Origin: Haliclona indistincta
Lineage: Eukaryota > Porifera > Demospongiae > Haplosclerida > Chalinidae
DNA: 64,000 nucleotides
Assembly (NCBI GenBank): GCA_964017065.1
Contig: OZ024785.1
Span: 1,259,142 to 1,323,141, forward strand
Reading direction: 5' to 3'
Positions 33,812 through 45,936 of the stretch are shown here, one piece after another. The notes under the pieces were generated by a model, which was not told the DNA's origin, ran no database searches, and saw only the letters and a program-made list of their open reading frames with translations. A program made the translations under genes and the position numbers. Numbering within the stretch: position 1 is the first letter of the stretch; every line of letters starts with the position of its first letter.

Positions 33812-33845
<34 letters not shown>
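33262..33845 (+). pseudogene. LINE 3' end with (AAT)n tail
   Basis: The plus frame encodes the last part of a LINE reverse transcriptase: DYKSRLLSLNLLPLSMVLEL and DIIFFLKSF, then FYFRRLPRIWNRLPVF and IPQIKSYFWTHF. It ends at 33729 and is followed by a (AAT)n run at 33811-33845, typical of some LINE 3' ends. It is 5'-truncated near 33250 and oriented like the receptors. Confidence 0.8.
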
Positions 33846-33847
<2 letters not shown>

Positions 33848-33849
33848 TA

Positions 33850-33990
33850 GTTAGACAGTGCATCCGAGGATCTACGCGATTTAGAAGCCCGAGAGCCGTT
33901 GCTATATAGCGTCCGAGCGTAGCGAGGGCGCTATGGTAACGGCGCGAGGGCTTCTACATCGCGTAGATCCGATTGGATGCACTGTCTAAC
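33850..33990. mobile_element. Short inverted-repeat element (MITE-like)
   Basis: GTTAGACAGTGCATCC at the left is mirrored by GGATGCACTGTCTAAC at the right, with GGATCTACGCGAT/ATCGCGTAGATCC and AGAAGCCC/GGGCTTCT inside. It lies immediately after the LINE tail. No coding capacity. Confidence 0.85.
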
Positions 33991-34474
33991 TGATTTAGAC
34001 CATAGCAACAGCAAACAGAAACGACGCGAACGACGAGCAAGGACACGCGAGCGTTGTAAAAATTATTCAGTAGAACTCCGCTCACAGAACCGTAATCTGC
34101 GCCGTGTGGTGGGATTCCACTATAGAGTCGCGGTAGTGGCGGGATTCCACTACGAGAAATAGAGACCCGCAGCTACGCAACCTGATTGGTCAACATCGCT
34201 TAGCTGTGGTCTAATAACACTTAGGTCAAAGACATGGCTATTAGAGCTGGTTATATTCATATGGGGTGTGGTTTCAATATTTAAAGATCTTGTGAGTTCT
34301 GCGAAGCAAAGAACGAGCTCATCTACATCTTCGAAGATAAGTCTCGTTACTACAAGCCTATTTAGCCTTGAACACTGCACGCTATATACGTTGCGCACGC
34401 GCATCAACATTTCAACTAGCCAAGCCAGCCCGGACATGCCCGGGCCTGCAGCCGCCGTTATGGTAACAACAAGA

Positions 34475-35978
34475 AGAATGCACCATCTTCCACGTTGCTT
34501 ACCGCTGTAAAAGCAAACGAGACCTCTGGGAGTGCTCTTCAACCAAAAGTAAAGATATGTTCAGGAATATATTCATTGTGTTACTTACAAATTTCAGGTT
34601 CTTGTACAAAAGGCACCATTGTCCCAGCAACCTGGTCTGAGTACCAAGCATATTCAACCATCTACAGCCATTCAACCATCATCAGCTGCCACCAGAGACA
34701 TTGCTGCTACTGGTGAGGAAAAAGAAATAAAAAGGTAAAAATCTGTTGTTAATAATACATGTAAATAACACTTGTACTTATTGTAATAGTTGGTGTATAA
34801 ATGATTTTGAAATTGGGCGACCACTAGGAGAAGGTGTGTACACATGCATGGCTTGTCTAATAATTAAGTGATTGACCTTTCAAGGAAAATTCGGGAAAGT
34901 ATATTTAGCTAGAGAAAGAAAGACTAAGTTTATCATTGCTCTCAAGGTATATGGCGAGTGATGATTGAGAATCAATGGTATTATAGTACACATGTAGGTT
35001 CTGTTCATATCCCAACTCCAAGGTCCAGTTGGACATTAGCTGAGGAGAGAGGTGGAAATCCAAGCTCACTTGAGGTATTCTGTTTCCTCTTAGTATTGTC
35101 AGCTACCATCTCTAATTTTTTTAGACACGAAAACATTCTGCGGCTGTACGGCTGTTTCTATGACAATATGAGAGTGTATCTTGTACTAGAGTATGCTCCC
35201 AAAGGAGATCTTTCTAAACTAGTACAGAAGTATGGTCATTTTAGTGAACAACAATCTGCTACTGTGAGCATATTATTGCCAAACCTCTCACTCTCTTTAT
35301 TCCAACATGTATAGTACATTACCCAGCTCGCCAAGGCACTAAGATACTGTCATTCAAAGAAGGTCATTCATCGTGACATCAAACCAGAGAATCTACTTCT
35401 CGATCGAAAGGTACTGCAATCATACTGTATCTGATGAGAAGGTACATGATGTACCACACTAGGGTAATATCAAGATTGCTGGTTCAGTGCATTCACCATT
35501 GTCCAGGTAGACACACACACAAGTTATGTATTGTAATGTATTTGTATACCACACACAGACATACCACAATATGTGGCACACTAGACTACTTACCTCCTGA
35601 GATGGTGCTGAATCATTCATATGATGGAAAGGTGCATTGATACTAGTAAAAGTAGCTTAAATGATTCTGTATAGGTTGATGTGTGGAGTCTTGGTGTGTT
35701 GTGCTACTAGTTTCTAGTCGGGAGGCCTCCGTTTGAGGTGGAGGAATCAACTGGTCAGACTTGTAAAAGAATTGTGTCTGTCGACCTGAAGTTCCCAAAG
35801 TATGTTTCACCTGGGGCAAGAGACTTCATCTCTAAAGTAAGATAGTCACAGCCATATCTTTATTATTAGTGAGTTCTCTTTGTTTAGCTGGTTCAATATA
35901 ATCCTGAAAAACAACTGTCTCTTGATAATGTCTTGACTCATTCCTGGATTGTGGAGAACACCAGTCAACCTCACTAGC
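34475..35978 (+). pseudogene. Aurora-type protein kinase, decayed but with introns
   Basis: Ten exon-like blocks follow the Aurora family order: [116 protein letters not shown] and C-terminal THSWIVENTSQPH. Catalytic Lys (ALK) and HRD are present. Lesions: in-frame TAG at 35037-35039 (where the family has Gln after H), in-frame TAG at 35708-35710 (where the family has Glu), and loss of nine bases at about 35480, which removes the metal-binding DFG. Splice sites remain good, so this is a duplicated rather than processed pseudogene. The N-terminal exons (34480-34540 and 34600-34735) encode a Ser/Gln-rich linker. Confidence 0.88.
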
Positions 35979-36576
35979 TGCATCCCAGCAGTAATGAACT
36001 GTCATGCATATTGTATTATTCTTGTACTGTTGAACTATTCTTGTATACTGCCCCTGCCTTCTATCTCTATCTTCATAATGTTTTTCTTCAACTAACCGTG
36101 AAGATTGGATGATGATTACATGGTCTCTGTAGTCAGTGAATTATGGAACTAGACAGTCTGTTTGATGGGCATCTGAGTCCTGCACTGGTGGGTGTACTTT
36201 GTGTTCAATAATTTTCTGATCACAGTGCTGATAACTGAGTGCTGATAATGATATTGGTACTAATGATCGATCACTGTGAAGATATGAAGATATTCACTAC
36301 ATGCCCTCTCATTGAAGTGATGTATCCATGATGGAGAAATTAGGCAAAATACGGCTGTAAAAACGCGTTTTTATAGTTTCGCGCCAAATTCTTATTAGAG
36401 CTCACTTGAAGGTGGTGCCTCATGTGTACGCTAGCCCGAGCGCTTGCCTACTGGCTATGGCATTACTAGTCATTGATGTGCTGTAGGTTGCTGTACGTGT
36501 TATCATCTAGATCATACATTTGGAGATCTTTACACAGAAGTGAGTTGCTGTTGGTTGAGATAGCTGTTGATACATG

Positions 36577-36925
36577 TGTGTAGGTGGGTGTGTCCTACTC
36601 AGCTGGTGTGTAGGTGGGTGTGTCCTACTCAGCTGGTGTGTAGGTGGGTGTGTCCTATACTCAGCTGGTGTGTAGGTGGGTGTGTCCTACTCAGCTGGTG
36701 TGTAGGTGGGTGTGTCCTACTCAGCTGGTGTGTAGGTGGGTGTGTACTATACTCAGCTGGTGTGTAGGTGGGTGTGTCCTACTCAGCTGGTGTGTAGGTG
36801 GGTGTGTCCTACTCAGCTGGTGTGTAGGTGGGTGTGTACTATACTCAGCTGGTGTTTGGTAGGTGGGTGTGTCCTATACTCAGCTGGTGTGTAGGTGGGT
36901 GTGTCCTACTCAGCTGGCGTTTCTC
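36577..36925. repeat. 30-bp minisatellite, second array
   Basis: About eleven copies of the same unit as at 13.1 kb, with TATACTCAG variants that shift the frame between units. It is followed by TTTCTCCTCTTGAG instead of ...TTCAG, so the acceptor used in the sister copies is altered here. Confidence 0.93.
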
Positions 36926-36929
36926 CTCT

Positions 36930-38280
36930 TGAGTGACTAGTTCAAGTGATGCACCACTCATCAATGCTTCTTAAAGTACATGAGTGGGCGAAATCAAAGG
37001 CACCGCTCTTCCTGTAAATCACGTATTTCGTGATCCCCGCCCACCGTACAATAATTATCATCATGCAGCGTCATATTGAACGTGCTTTAATTCCCATATA
37101 GCACGCTGAGTCAGCCATTCACAAGAAATCGCTTGTCGCAAATAGCTGCTGCCTGGGCATAATAGTTTAAACCACTTAATGTAGGTAAGGAGTGCTCTAC
37201 GTGATTTATGGCACTCGGGCTGTGGTCTCGTGCCATAAATCACGTAGAGCACTCCTTACCTACATTAAGTAATACATATTACACACAGTAAGTTATATCT
37301 TGGGTTTATAAACTATTTTCCTTTACTCTACTGTAGCTGTTCTTGACTGAGTGATGTCCGTCCATCCTCTATTCCAATGACTAATACACTCAAAGTGACT
37401 TGCACATGTTGCTGTCAATATCATCCTGTGAGCCATGTTGTAGACATTGATGCTTTCATTCATTGTCTTTATAACAAGCCCAGATTATTACTAGGATGTT
37501 CATCAGAGATACTTCATAGAGACCATCGCATGGTTACTATGGTTACCATGGTTACTATGGTTACCATGGTTACTATGGTTACTATGGTTAACTAACTGAT
37601 AAGATATTTAAGCAGGTCTGTCCTCTCTACCTATCACTGTATTTAGTCTGCTCTTCTCACAGAACAGAAGACAACCTGTCAGTAGGCACCAGCAGCAGGT
37701 CAGATACTTTATGAGATTGATTTGAACACTTTCCTCTTGTTCAGACAAATTGTCTGGTAGAACCAAAACACAAACAGTCAGTTGTCATAGTGTCAATACA
37801 CTTATAATGAATATCATTAACATCTACTTACTGTGGTTTGGCTGATAATGTAAGCACCACAATGACAAAATCATTTTTATTCCACCCTCCTTGAGGCTGC
37901 TTCTCATTGCTGTTCTTTACTTTAGGTGACAGAGCTGGTACATACAGCCAACATGTCACTAATACAATAATGTCATCACATGGAATCTCTGACTATAAAC
38001 AGGTGACATCTATCACACAACTATACTCTCTCATAGTGTTACTGTAGGTAATGATGAAGCTACATATGATGCCTGATGAAGTATGGTACATCACTACTGA
38101 ATATGATAGAGTGCTTCTCTTGCTCTGTTCAGGTCACATCTCTCTTGACTTCTCGATCGATTTCAAGTCGTCTTTCACCTGTCGATGTGCCTGTTCTGCT
38201 GTTCTCAAACCCTTCATGTTATGAGTCATGGAACTGTGTGTAATGATGCTAACTCATACTAGCAAGTGAGTTCATTCCTG
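36930..38280 (+). pseudogene. Degenerate duplicated exons (copy B)
   Basis: This is a paralogue of 13619-14620, carrying the same exon-like blocks (SIPMTNTLKVTCTCC; the VTEL..SDYKQ region). It is interrupted at about 36975-37270 by a dispersed repeat and a perfect palindrome. A (TGGTTAC)n-like ATGGTTACT run at 37530-37590 is expanded relative to copy A. It is not translatable as a whole. Confidence 0.4.
37174..37270. mobile_element. Near-perfect hairpin element
   Basis: The arms run from TTAATGTAGGTAAGGAGTGC through TCTACGTGATTTATGGCAC and back, around a GGGCTGTGGTC loop. It is inserted in the copy-B block and absent from copy A. Confidence 0.9.
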
Positions 38281-38441
38281 TTAGTATAGTCTACATTGTT
38301 ACTACCACAGTGAAGACACTAAAAGGAGAAATTCATAGATAAAATGACTTGAACTTGCAATTGGTCTTGGCTTCTTTATTGAGATAATGACATTACTTGG
38401 TTAGTAGATGAATTATTAGTGGTTAGAATATATTCATGTGT

Positions 38442-38447
<6 letters not shown>

Positions 38448-38485
<38 letters not shown>
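38448..38485. repeat. (CT)n microsatellite, duplicate copy
   Basis: A CT run of about 38 bp at the position homologous to 14781-14857. Confidence 0.95.
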
Positions 38486-38489
<4 letters not shown>

Positions 38490-38517
38490 TAGTATCATCA
38501 CTTGGTGTCTCCTCAGT

Positions 38518-39089
38518 TTAACCCTTTAGGGCCTATAGCGGATTTAGCCGTCATAATTGACTCCACCTACTGTAGACGTCATAAATAGTGTGAAAAGTGC
38601 TCTAGAAAGGTCAAATAAAGTTTAATTGCAAAAGCCAACTTTACCTGAAAAAACCCACTGTTTTTCGCCGCGCCCTCCCCACTAAAGTATATAGAACGGG
38701 GGGTTTTAAAGGGGCAGAGCCCCTCGCCGCTTTCAGCATTTTTGGGGCTTCAGGATGCCCGTAAATGCATACTTGGGCAAAGAATATGGTCTAAACTATG
38801 CTGTTTGCTCACCTGGACACCACCAGGTTTTTGTATCAGTCACCAGGGCTAAACGAAGACCAAAATTGGCTGAAAAATGACGAGGTCGCAGCACTTAAGC
38901 GGCTTCAGTTCCGAATTGGGAGTGGCCAACTCAGAGTTTAGTACATGGTCGTAAACTTTGACATGCCAGGAAAAAACAGTGCTAGTTTGGAACAGCTAGC
39001 GTACTGCATGTTGTAGAAATCGCAAGACAAACTGTCAGTTTAGAGCAAGCCAAATTTTCGTCAAAATAATTCAGTCACTAAAGAGTTAA
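38518..39089. mobile_element. piggyBac-type MITE with TTAA duplication
   Basis: The ends are TTAACCCTTTAGGGC and (mirrored) CACTAAAGAGTTAA. TTAA at 38518-38521 and 39086-39089 is the target duplication. The paralogue at 14880-14895 shows the empty site (CTCAGTTTAAAATCAAATG). The interior has no transposase frame. Confidence 0.88.
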
Positions 39090-39794
39090 AATCAAATGTA
39101 TGAAGTACAGATGTATGTGTGTTAATAGCTAGCAAGTAAGTTATTTGTCTTTGCTGCTTGATTATGTAATTATTATTTGTAGTATGGAGTAGGATAACCA
39201 TTTGAAGTTTGAACAATGGAGTAAATAAGTTCAGCTTCCATCCTACATCTCTCCTGCCCTTCCAAGAACAGATGTGAAGATGCTGTGACACACACATGTC
39301 TCTCCTGAGGTCAGGTAAGTTAGTACAGTAATCAGTTTGTATTGTCTGTCATGTGATCCTCACAGATGTTGGTGAACTCATATGCTGATCTTATAACAGT
39401 GCCATTACTCGATAAACCAGCAATACCTCCTCCTCCTGTGGACAAGGTCATCTACTCTGATGCAAGAGAGTATAAACTAAAGGTTAATTATTTGACCAGT
39501 ACTGACTGCTACGTAGTTACATCATATGCCACAGAAAAACACATCAGTTAAATATTTGGAGAAATCACTGATTTATGCAGACCTTGGAAATGCTCCAATG
39601 ACTAATGGCTGTATCATTGTCAGCATGTGATCAAGTTGTATACTCAACTATAAACTCAAATTTAAAGTAGTTAACAGCTATTGAAGTGTATAATTTATGT
39701 GTGTTGATTTACTATAACTATATTCATGAGTTGAGGCTATAATTATTAATTTTGGGGTGTGGTTTGGCATTGTACGGCACAGCATAGCTTGCAG

Positions 39795-41574
39795 ATGGAA
39801 CACTTCATTGTGCTAGTCTGTCTACTGGTTATAGGTAACTTGTCATTATAATGCTAACTCGATGCTAAAATAATATTTCAAAAAGATACAGCTGCTGCTC
39901 AGACTCATGCAGTTCAGTGATACTGTCACAATCCAGCCTATACAACCAGCTAATGGATCAGATGTCACTCTAAACTGTACTATTATAAGAACACTACTCT
40001 CAATGATGGCAATGGTTGATCTACCAACAATGACTTGGGCTTGCAGGGTACATATGGCATCAGCAGTGACGGAACTACCACCAGCAACTCACCTCATGAC
40101 ATCTTTACTGCTACATTTAATGGACATTATACAATTTTGTCAATCGCCACGATATTCAATGTTACACTTGCTTATCATAACAATGTCATGCAATGTCAGT
40201 CACCACCAAGCGAGTTCACATCTGTCAGCATTTCAATAGCAGGTACATAATTAATAATTATTATTATTATTATTATACCAAATTTTCAAAGGTGCAGCCA
40301 ACTCTCCATCTAGTCTGAGTATTAGTAGCAAGGCACCAGTATCACTAACATGGCTAGCTCCTCCTAATGGACCCACAGACTGTGTCTTCAACTACACTAT
40401 CAATATCACTAACTACAGTAGCTCTAGCTCGTGCTACAGTACTAGCAACACCGAGTCACTGATACTGACTGATGACCTGATCACTCGTGGACACAACTAC
40501 TCATTTGCTGTGGCTGTTACTGACAGTACAGGACAACATGGACCATGGAGTGATCAACTCACAGTCACATATGATGGTATGAGCATTATTATCATCTTTC
40601 ATGATACTCTCCTTTATTTCAGTTCCTGATAGAGTGAGCTTCGTAGCTGTACAGACACTACATCAATCAAACTTTCTGGTAACATGGCTGGTAGAGTTAA
40701 AAATTAACTACTTTTACTTAATAACATCAGGTTTTCCTTATTCCGGCCTCCTCCACTGATAGCTGGTTTCCCAGTCCTTCACTATGTAGTGTCTTATAAT
40801 ACCAGTGATAACAGCACACTGATACACACACAAGTGAACTCTTCTATGACTAGCTACACAGTGTCTGGTGTACCAGGAGTAACCTACTATATTACAGTGA
40901 TTGCTGTCAATGCTGTGGGACCAGGACCTATCAGTGATTACTCTATAGTGAATGGTGAAATAAACAAGTATCATAAATCACTCGTATTATCATAGGCTTG
41001 TTGTTATAGTGCCACTAACAACTGCAACACAAGTCTCAACTAGTACTCAGCTAGTTCAAGCATACTACACTTCTAGTGAGTTTATTTTATCCATGTTTTC
41101 ATAAGACAGCTGCATAGCTGTAGACCAAGTACACACAACATCATCTGAGACACAAGTAAGCTGTTTACAATCATCAATTCCTATGGACAGAAGCAGCTCT
41201 ACAGTTATAGGTAAACAACAATATTGATGACATAAACAAATGATACTTGCCTTGTGTCATCATTAGTTGTGTTCTCCTTTCACTACAGTAACCACGTATC
41301 TACTGTTCTTGTTAGTGGAACAGTGTTGGTCATCAGTACAGCTATTATCAGTAGTATCATTGTGTGGTGTGTTATGAGGAGGAGGAGACCATCATCACAT
41401 GCTACAGCAACTACTGAACATGATAAAGAACAAGTCACTGAGCTAGCTACAGTGATCTATGACAAACCTAATGTCATCAAGGAACACACCATCACTACTC
41501 AAGAGAATGTAGCTTATGGAGGGACAATACCACTCCAACACAATGAGGCTTATCAACAAGTGAATATCAACTAA
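39795..41574 (+). pseudogene. Ig-FN3-FN3 receptor pseudogene with several lesions
   Basis: A paralogue of the 16.5-kb copy with the signal exon at 39795-39837. Lesions seen: an extra base at the start of the Ig exon; a 15-base deletion removing the first Ig cysteine (CPGQ missing before DVTLNC); a one-base loss near 40048 (GCTTGCAGGG against GCCTACCAGGG); a CAG-to-CGG change at the acceptor of the second-FN3 exon (40745); and a one-base loss in the membrane exon near 41289 (ACCACGTA against ACCACAGTA). The tail still encodes DKPN instead of DTPN, one NVAYGG and NEAYQQVNIN. Several independent breaks make a sequencing artefact unlikely. Confidence 0.88.
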
Positions 41575-42940
41575 TGTGTCTCAGTGTACAAATGAATTAA
41601 TGTACACTTTTATGATTCTGTATGTAACTATCAGATAAATTTTGTTCTGTAAACTGTTTGACGGTGTGGTTCATTACACACATGCATATACACACATGGT
41701 AACAATTATTGTGACAGCACTAGAATTCTTTTTTCTGTAGCTGAATATGACAGTCTTTACCACAAATGTTGTGACACCTTCAGCCCTAGAACTACTGATA
41801 AGCATACTAGACATGCTTTGACTATACAGAGCTACTGCTGCTATTAGAAGAGCTACTTGTACATAATGAGAAATACAGCTGCAGCAATACCACTGTACTC
41901 AGTATTGCTGCTAGACTTAGCTGCTTATCGTTTGCAGAATATGTACGTGCATGCTTGGACAATGCAGATACAGTGGTTGCAATCAGAAGACCTAGCAATG
42001 CTGACCACATTAAGTTCAGCTGGGCGTGCCTATAATCACCCGCATCTTGCTTGAGCTGTCGATGCTTGACGATCGCACGATTGGTTTCTCCGCACTCACT
42101 GTGCTACCTTGAGTACAGAATTGTCCTACAAGCTGCTAAGAAGACTGGTAGACAGTTTTGTCTTCAGCGAAGTCCGCCAATGCTGAGAGAGTCCAGCAAC
42201 GCCATTCAAGGTAATTTTGCTCATTAATAATTTCTTATGAGCATGCAATCAACCTGGCTTCAACACATACATTGCAGCAATGCTTTTTTACGCCAAGCTA
42301 GTCTGAAGACTGTGACTTGTGTGGTATGCTTGTACTGGTTTAAGGGATGTTAAAGTATCATTAACTGGAGGAGCATCTGTGCACCATTTGTTGCCACGCC
42401 GCTATCTATTTGTAACTCATGTTGCACTTCTTTATGAGTATATTTTCCTGTAAAGTTGTCCACAATTGGAATCAAAGTCTAGATGATACTTGATATTGCT
42501 AGTATCTTGCTTGATACTGTATATTATCACTAATTTTTGATCTCAGTTGCTGTCACCTCAATCAAACAAGCTAAAATGCATGACAAAAGTAATAAATTTG
42601 GTTTTATCTGGAATTATCCATTGTTATCTGAAATAATTAAGTCAACATGCATGCAGCTCACACATTTTGTGTGATGATTGTGGTGTCTGCAGACAGTATT
42701 CTTCAGTAAGGTATTAGTTGAGAGACATTCTATCTTATTCACTTCAAGATAAACTTTTACTCAGCGTCGTAGTAGAGTGGATTGGTAGCTTGTGTGGGTG
42801 AATCGTGATGTTCACTCTATGACGAATTAAGTAGAGCAAGTTATCAGTATGCATGGCAGTGAGGATAAATACATAGCCCACAACTATAAGCCTGCAAATC
42901 CTAATCGCCATGTGAAATGAACTTATGAATTGATTACTTA
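41575..42940. other. Inter-receptor spacer, duplicated at 48.33-49.3 kb
   Basis: Blocks such as CAGCCCTAGAACTACTGATA, GGGCGTGCCTATAATCACCC and CTTGAGTACAGAATTGTCCT recur after the 45.9-kb receptor. The last is inside an exon-like stretch that ends at a donor (CAAG/GTAATT here, CTAG/GTAAGC there) and differs by indels summing to three bases. It may be a 5' untranslated or leader exon of the following receptor, but no start could be supported. Confidence 0.4.
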
Positions 42941-43020
42941 CCACTACTATGAATAGGTCTTATGAAAATCCTAAATTTCTGACATTCTGTTGTGAATTCC
43001 CCATCATTATGCTCTTGAAA

Positions 43021-45202
43021 ATGTCTATGATGATACTAGGATTGAGTTTCTTGTTCAAATTAGCCCAAGCCACTTTAGGTAACTGTCAATGGTACAGGTT
43101 AATAATTACAGAGTTGTATGTTGATGCAGTGGTACTCACACAAACAACTCCTCTCAGTGGTGTTGGTGTGTGTCCAGGACAAGAACTCATATTTTCATGT
43201 AATTCATCAATATCAAATGACGTTATTTGGACTCTGCAAACAATTGAAGATGGTAATTTTAGCGGGTCTGCAGTTGGATTTAACGACTCCATTATATGGA
43301 ATTTCAGAATAAAGATTGTTGGACGCGTTACAATATTTCCATTTAGTATAGTGTCTACAGCCACTTTGAAGAATGTGCTTTTTTCTCATAACAATACCAA
43401 AATTAAGTGTACTTCTCTTGACACCAACTCCATATCAATTTCCAGTGAGTCGAGATCAGTGTTAACATTAGGTGAGTTGAATTGCTCTTTGGTTATCACA
43501 CTAAATGCATGCATATGCCGGTATAGTTGTCAGTAAAATTAATCATAATTTATATTTATTGGAAAAAGGTCTCACTTCTCATCCATCTGATTTGATTGTT
43601 ACTGCTCAAAATGGGTCATCAGCCATGCTGTCATGGTCACCACCAGCCGTTGACAACAACTGTTCATTCTGTTATGTTGTCAATAGTCATATCAATGGCA
43701 GTTTAGTAGTTCAGCAGCACAGAACCAACATAACTACATCACTGGTTGTTACTGGGTTGACTATTGCTACAATATATCAGTTTGCTGTGGCTGTTGAAGA
43801 TACTGACTTGACAACAGGTCCATGGAGTGAGATGGTGAATATATTATGGGATGGTAAGTGACTTTGTAATGAAGTAATCTAATATTCATGATTCATACAG
43901 TCCCACTAAAAGTTAATAATGTGTCTTTTGTGATGAAGATGAATACTATTGAAGTAAACTGGGCGGTCAGTTTTTAACTAATATTATATTGTTAATATGA
44001 TTATTGAGTACCTGTATAGTTACAGCTGGGGATCGATACACCACGTCCTCCTATTATCCATTATATAATAACACATAATATCACGGCAGTATCAGGAGAT
44101 ACAATGATGCATACTGTCATTAGTCCTATGGCAGTCATATCTCTCAATGGAGTGCCATCAGGAAACTATTATGTTGAAGTTGCTGCTGAGAATATTGTTG
44201 GATTAGGAGAAAGTATTTTGATGTTAACTACTGGTATGTACATGTATATGTTGTGCATAACCATGGATTGTAGAATGTAGATGAGTTAAAGTAAAAAATA
44301 AAGATGATTTCAAAAGGATTTAGATTAGGAATGAGGATATCGGCCACTGACTAAGCAAGGACTAGAATTTTTTTATTCCTCAGTAACAGAACTATCAGCA
44401 GCAACAACAATAAAAAAGTACTCATCCAGTACTTTCTTGACATCATCGGTGCAACAAATTATACCTTCTTCATTGCAGTATGTTGAGACCACTACAGGTG
44501 AAATTCATTTTTATAGCCGCTTATACAGGCAGTTTTTATCATGCACTATGCATTCAATTTTTCCTAAAACCTGGTGAGGATCTTGTGTACCATTTTGACA
44601 AACCACCTGTCACAATAGCATCAGTAACTTTTGCTGCAAACGACCCACTAGGCTCTTGAGACTCCACAGGCACATCAAGGATCTTCACCAGGTTTTAGCA
44701 CTATAGCATTTGTAGATACCTTTTGCAAATAAAAACAGTTAAAATCTGGTTAAAATTGTATTGTCTGTTTTTCAGTTAATATAGACCAACCAAGTAGTGA
44801 AAACACTTTCAATGGTGAGATAAAGAATTTACCCAGGCAACAGTGAAATAATGCTTTTGTACTTTTATTACAGCTATTACTACAGTATCTGTGGTTCTTG
44901 TAAGTGTATTGATAGTATCAGTGATCTGTACAGCTATTATCACTAGTATCATTGTGTGGTGTGTTATGAGGGGAAGGAGACCATCATCACATGCTACAGC
45001 AACTACTGACCATGATAAAGAACAAGTCACTGAGCTAGCTACAGTGATCTATGACACACCTAATGTCATCAAGGAACACACCATCACTACTCAAGAGAAT
45101 GTAGCTTATGGAGGGACAATATCACTCAAAGAGAATGTAGCTTATGGAGGGACAATATCACTCAAAGAGAATGTAGCTTATGGAGGGACAATACCACTCT
45201 AA
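43021..45202 (+). CDS. Ig-FN3-FN3 receptor, type B ectodomain, tail truncated by a stop
   Basis: Exons: 43021-43078 (MSMMILGLSFLFKLAQATLG), 43112-43471 Ig (CPGQELIFSC ... NTKIKC), 43569-43853 FN3, 43901-43965 plus 44026-44233 second FN3, 44384-44497 and 44776-44814 stalk, 44874-45202 membrane/tail. The sum is 1458 bases (485 aa), in frame. The first intron would be only 33 bases and is itself open, so it may be retained. The tail has three NVAYGG repeats, but CAA has become TAA at 45200, removing the NEAYQQVNIN end that is still readable downstream. VMRGRRP replaces VMRRRRP. The ectodomain is closest to the 50-kb gene. Confidence 0.82.
44569..44700. mobile_element. Small inverted-repeat element in a receptor intron
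   Basis: AAAACCTGGTGAGGATCTT at the left is mirrored by AAGGATCTTCACCAGGTTTT at the right. It lies in the intron between the stalk exons of the 43-kb receptor and does not affect splice sites. Confidence 0.8.
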
Positions 45203-45936
45203 CACAATGAGGCTTATCAACAAGTGAATATCAACTGATGTGTGAATGTACTGAGTGCTTGACTTGACTATACATTTATAAAACTTGTTACAGTAGTGTT
45301 TATTATGCAAACTAGTAGATAGTGTGGTTTCTTTCAATGGACTATTATACTAGTGTAAAACTCTAATATCAAGTACTAGTGACAACTGTGAAGATATGAA
45401 GTTATTCACTACTTGTCCTCTCACTGAAGTGATGTATAAATGAAGACACTACTGTACAAACGCGTTTTTCTTGCTGCAGTCTCTTCTCAGTTAACACTTA
45501 AAATAATAGCAGGAAGTTCAAAAGAAGCGACTGATTTATGGAGATCTTGGAACTGCTCCAGGAAGACGACCAATGGCTGCACCATTGTCATCACATGATC
45601 AAGTTGTGTACTCCAAAGTTAAATCAAATAATTATGAATTTGTTTGATTTTGAATAGTTTTACCATAAATTGACACTGCTGATAGCTATTAGCGCTAGCA
45701 TGCATACAATTTATGATTATGATGTTGCAGTGACAAGCATCATTTCATGAGGATGTATGTACTATAATTTTTTATCCGTGTGTCTATAAATTAAAAGAAA
45801 CTAAATAGATCTAGGAGCCCATAGAAACAAGTTTTGGGTTTGTTTCTATGGGCTCCGGATAGATCTTAAATGTATTCATGAGATTATGCCTGCCAATGGG
45901 TGTGTCATGTATTCATAGAGAACTAGAGAACGTATC

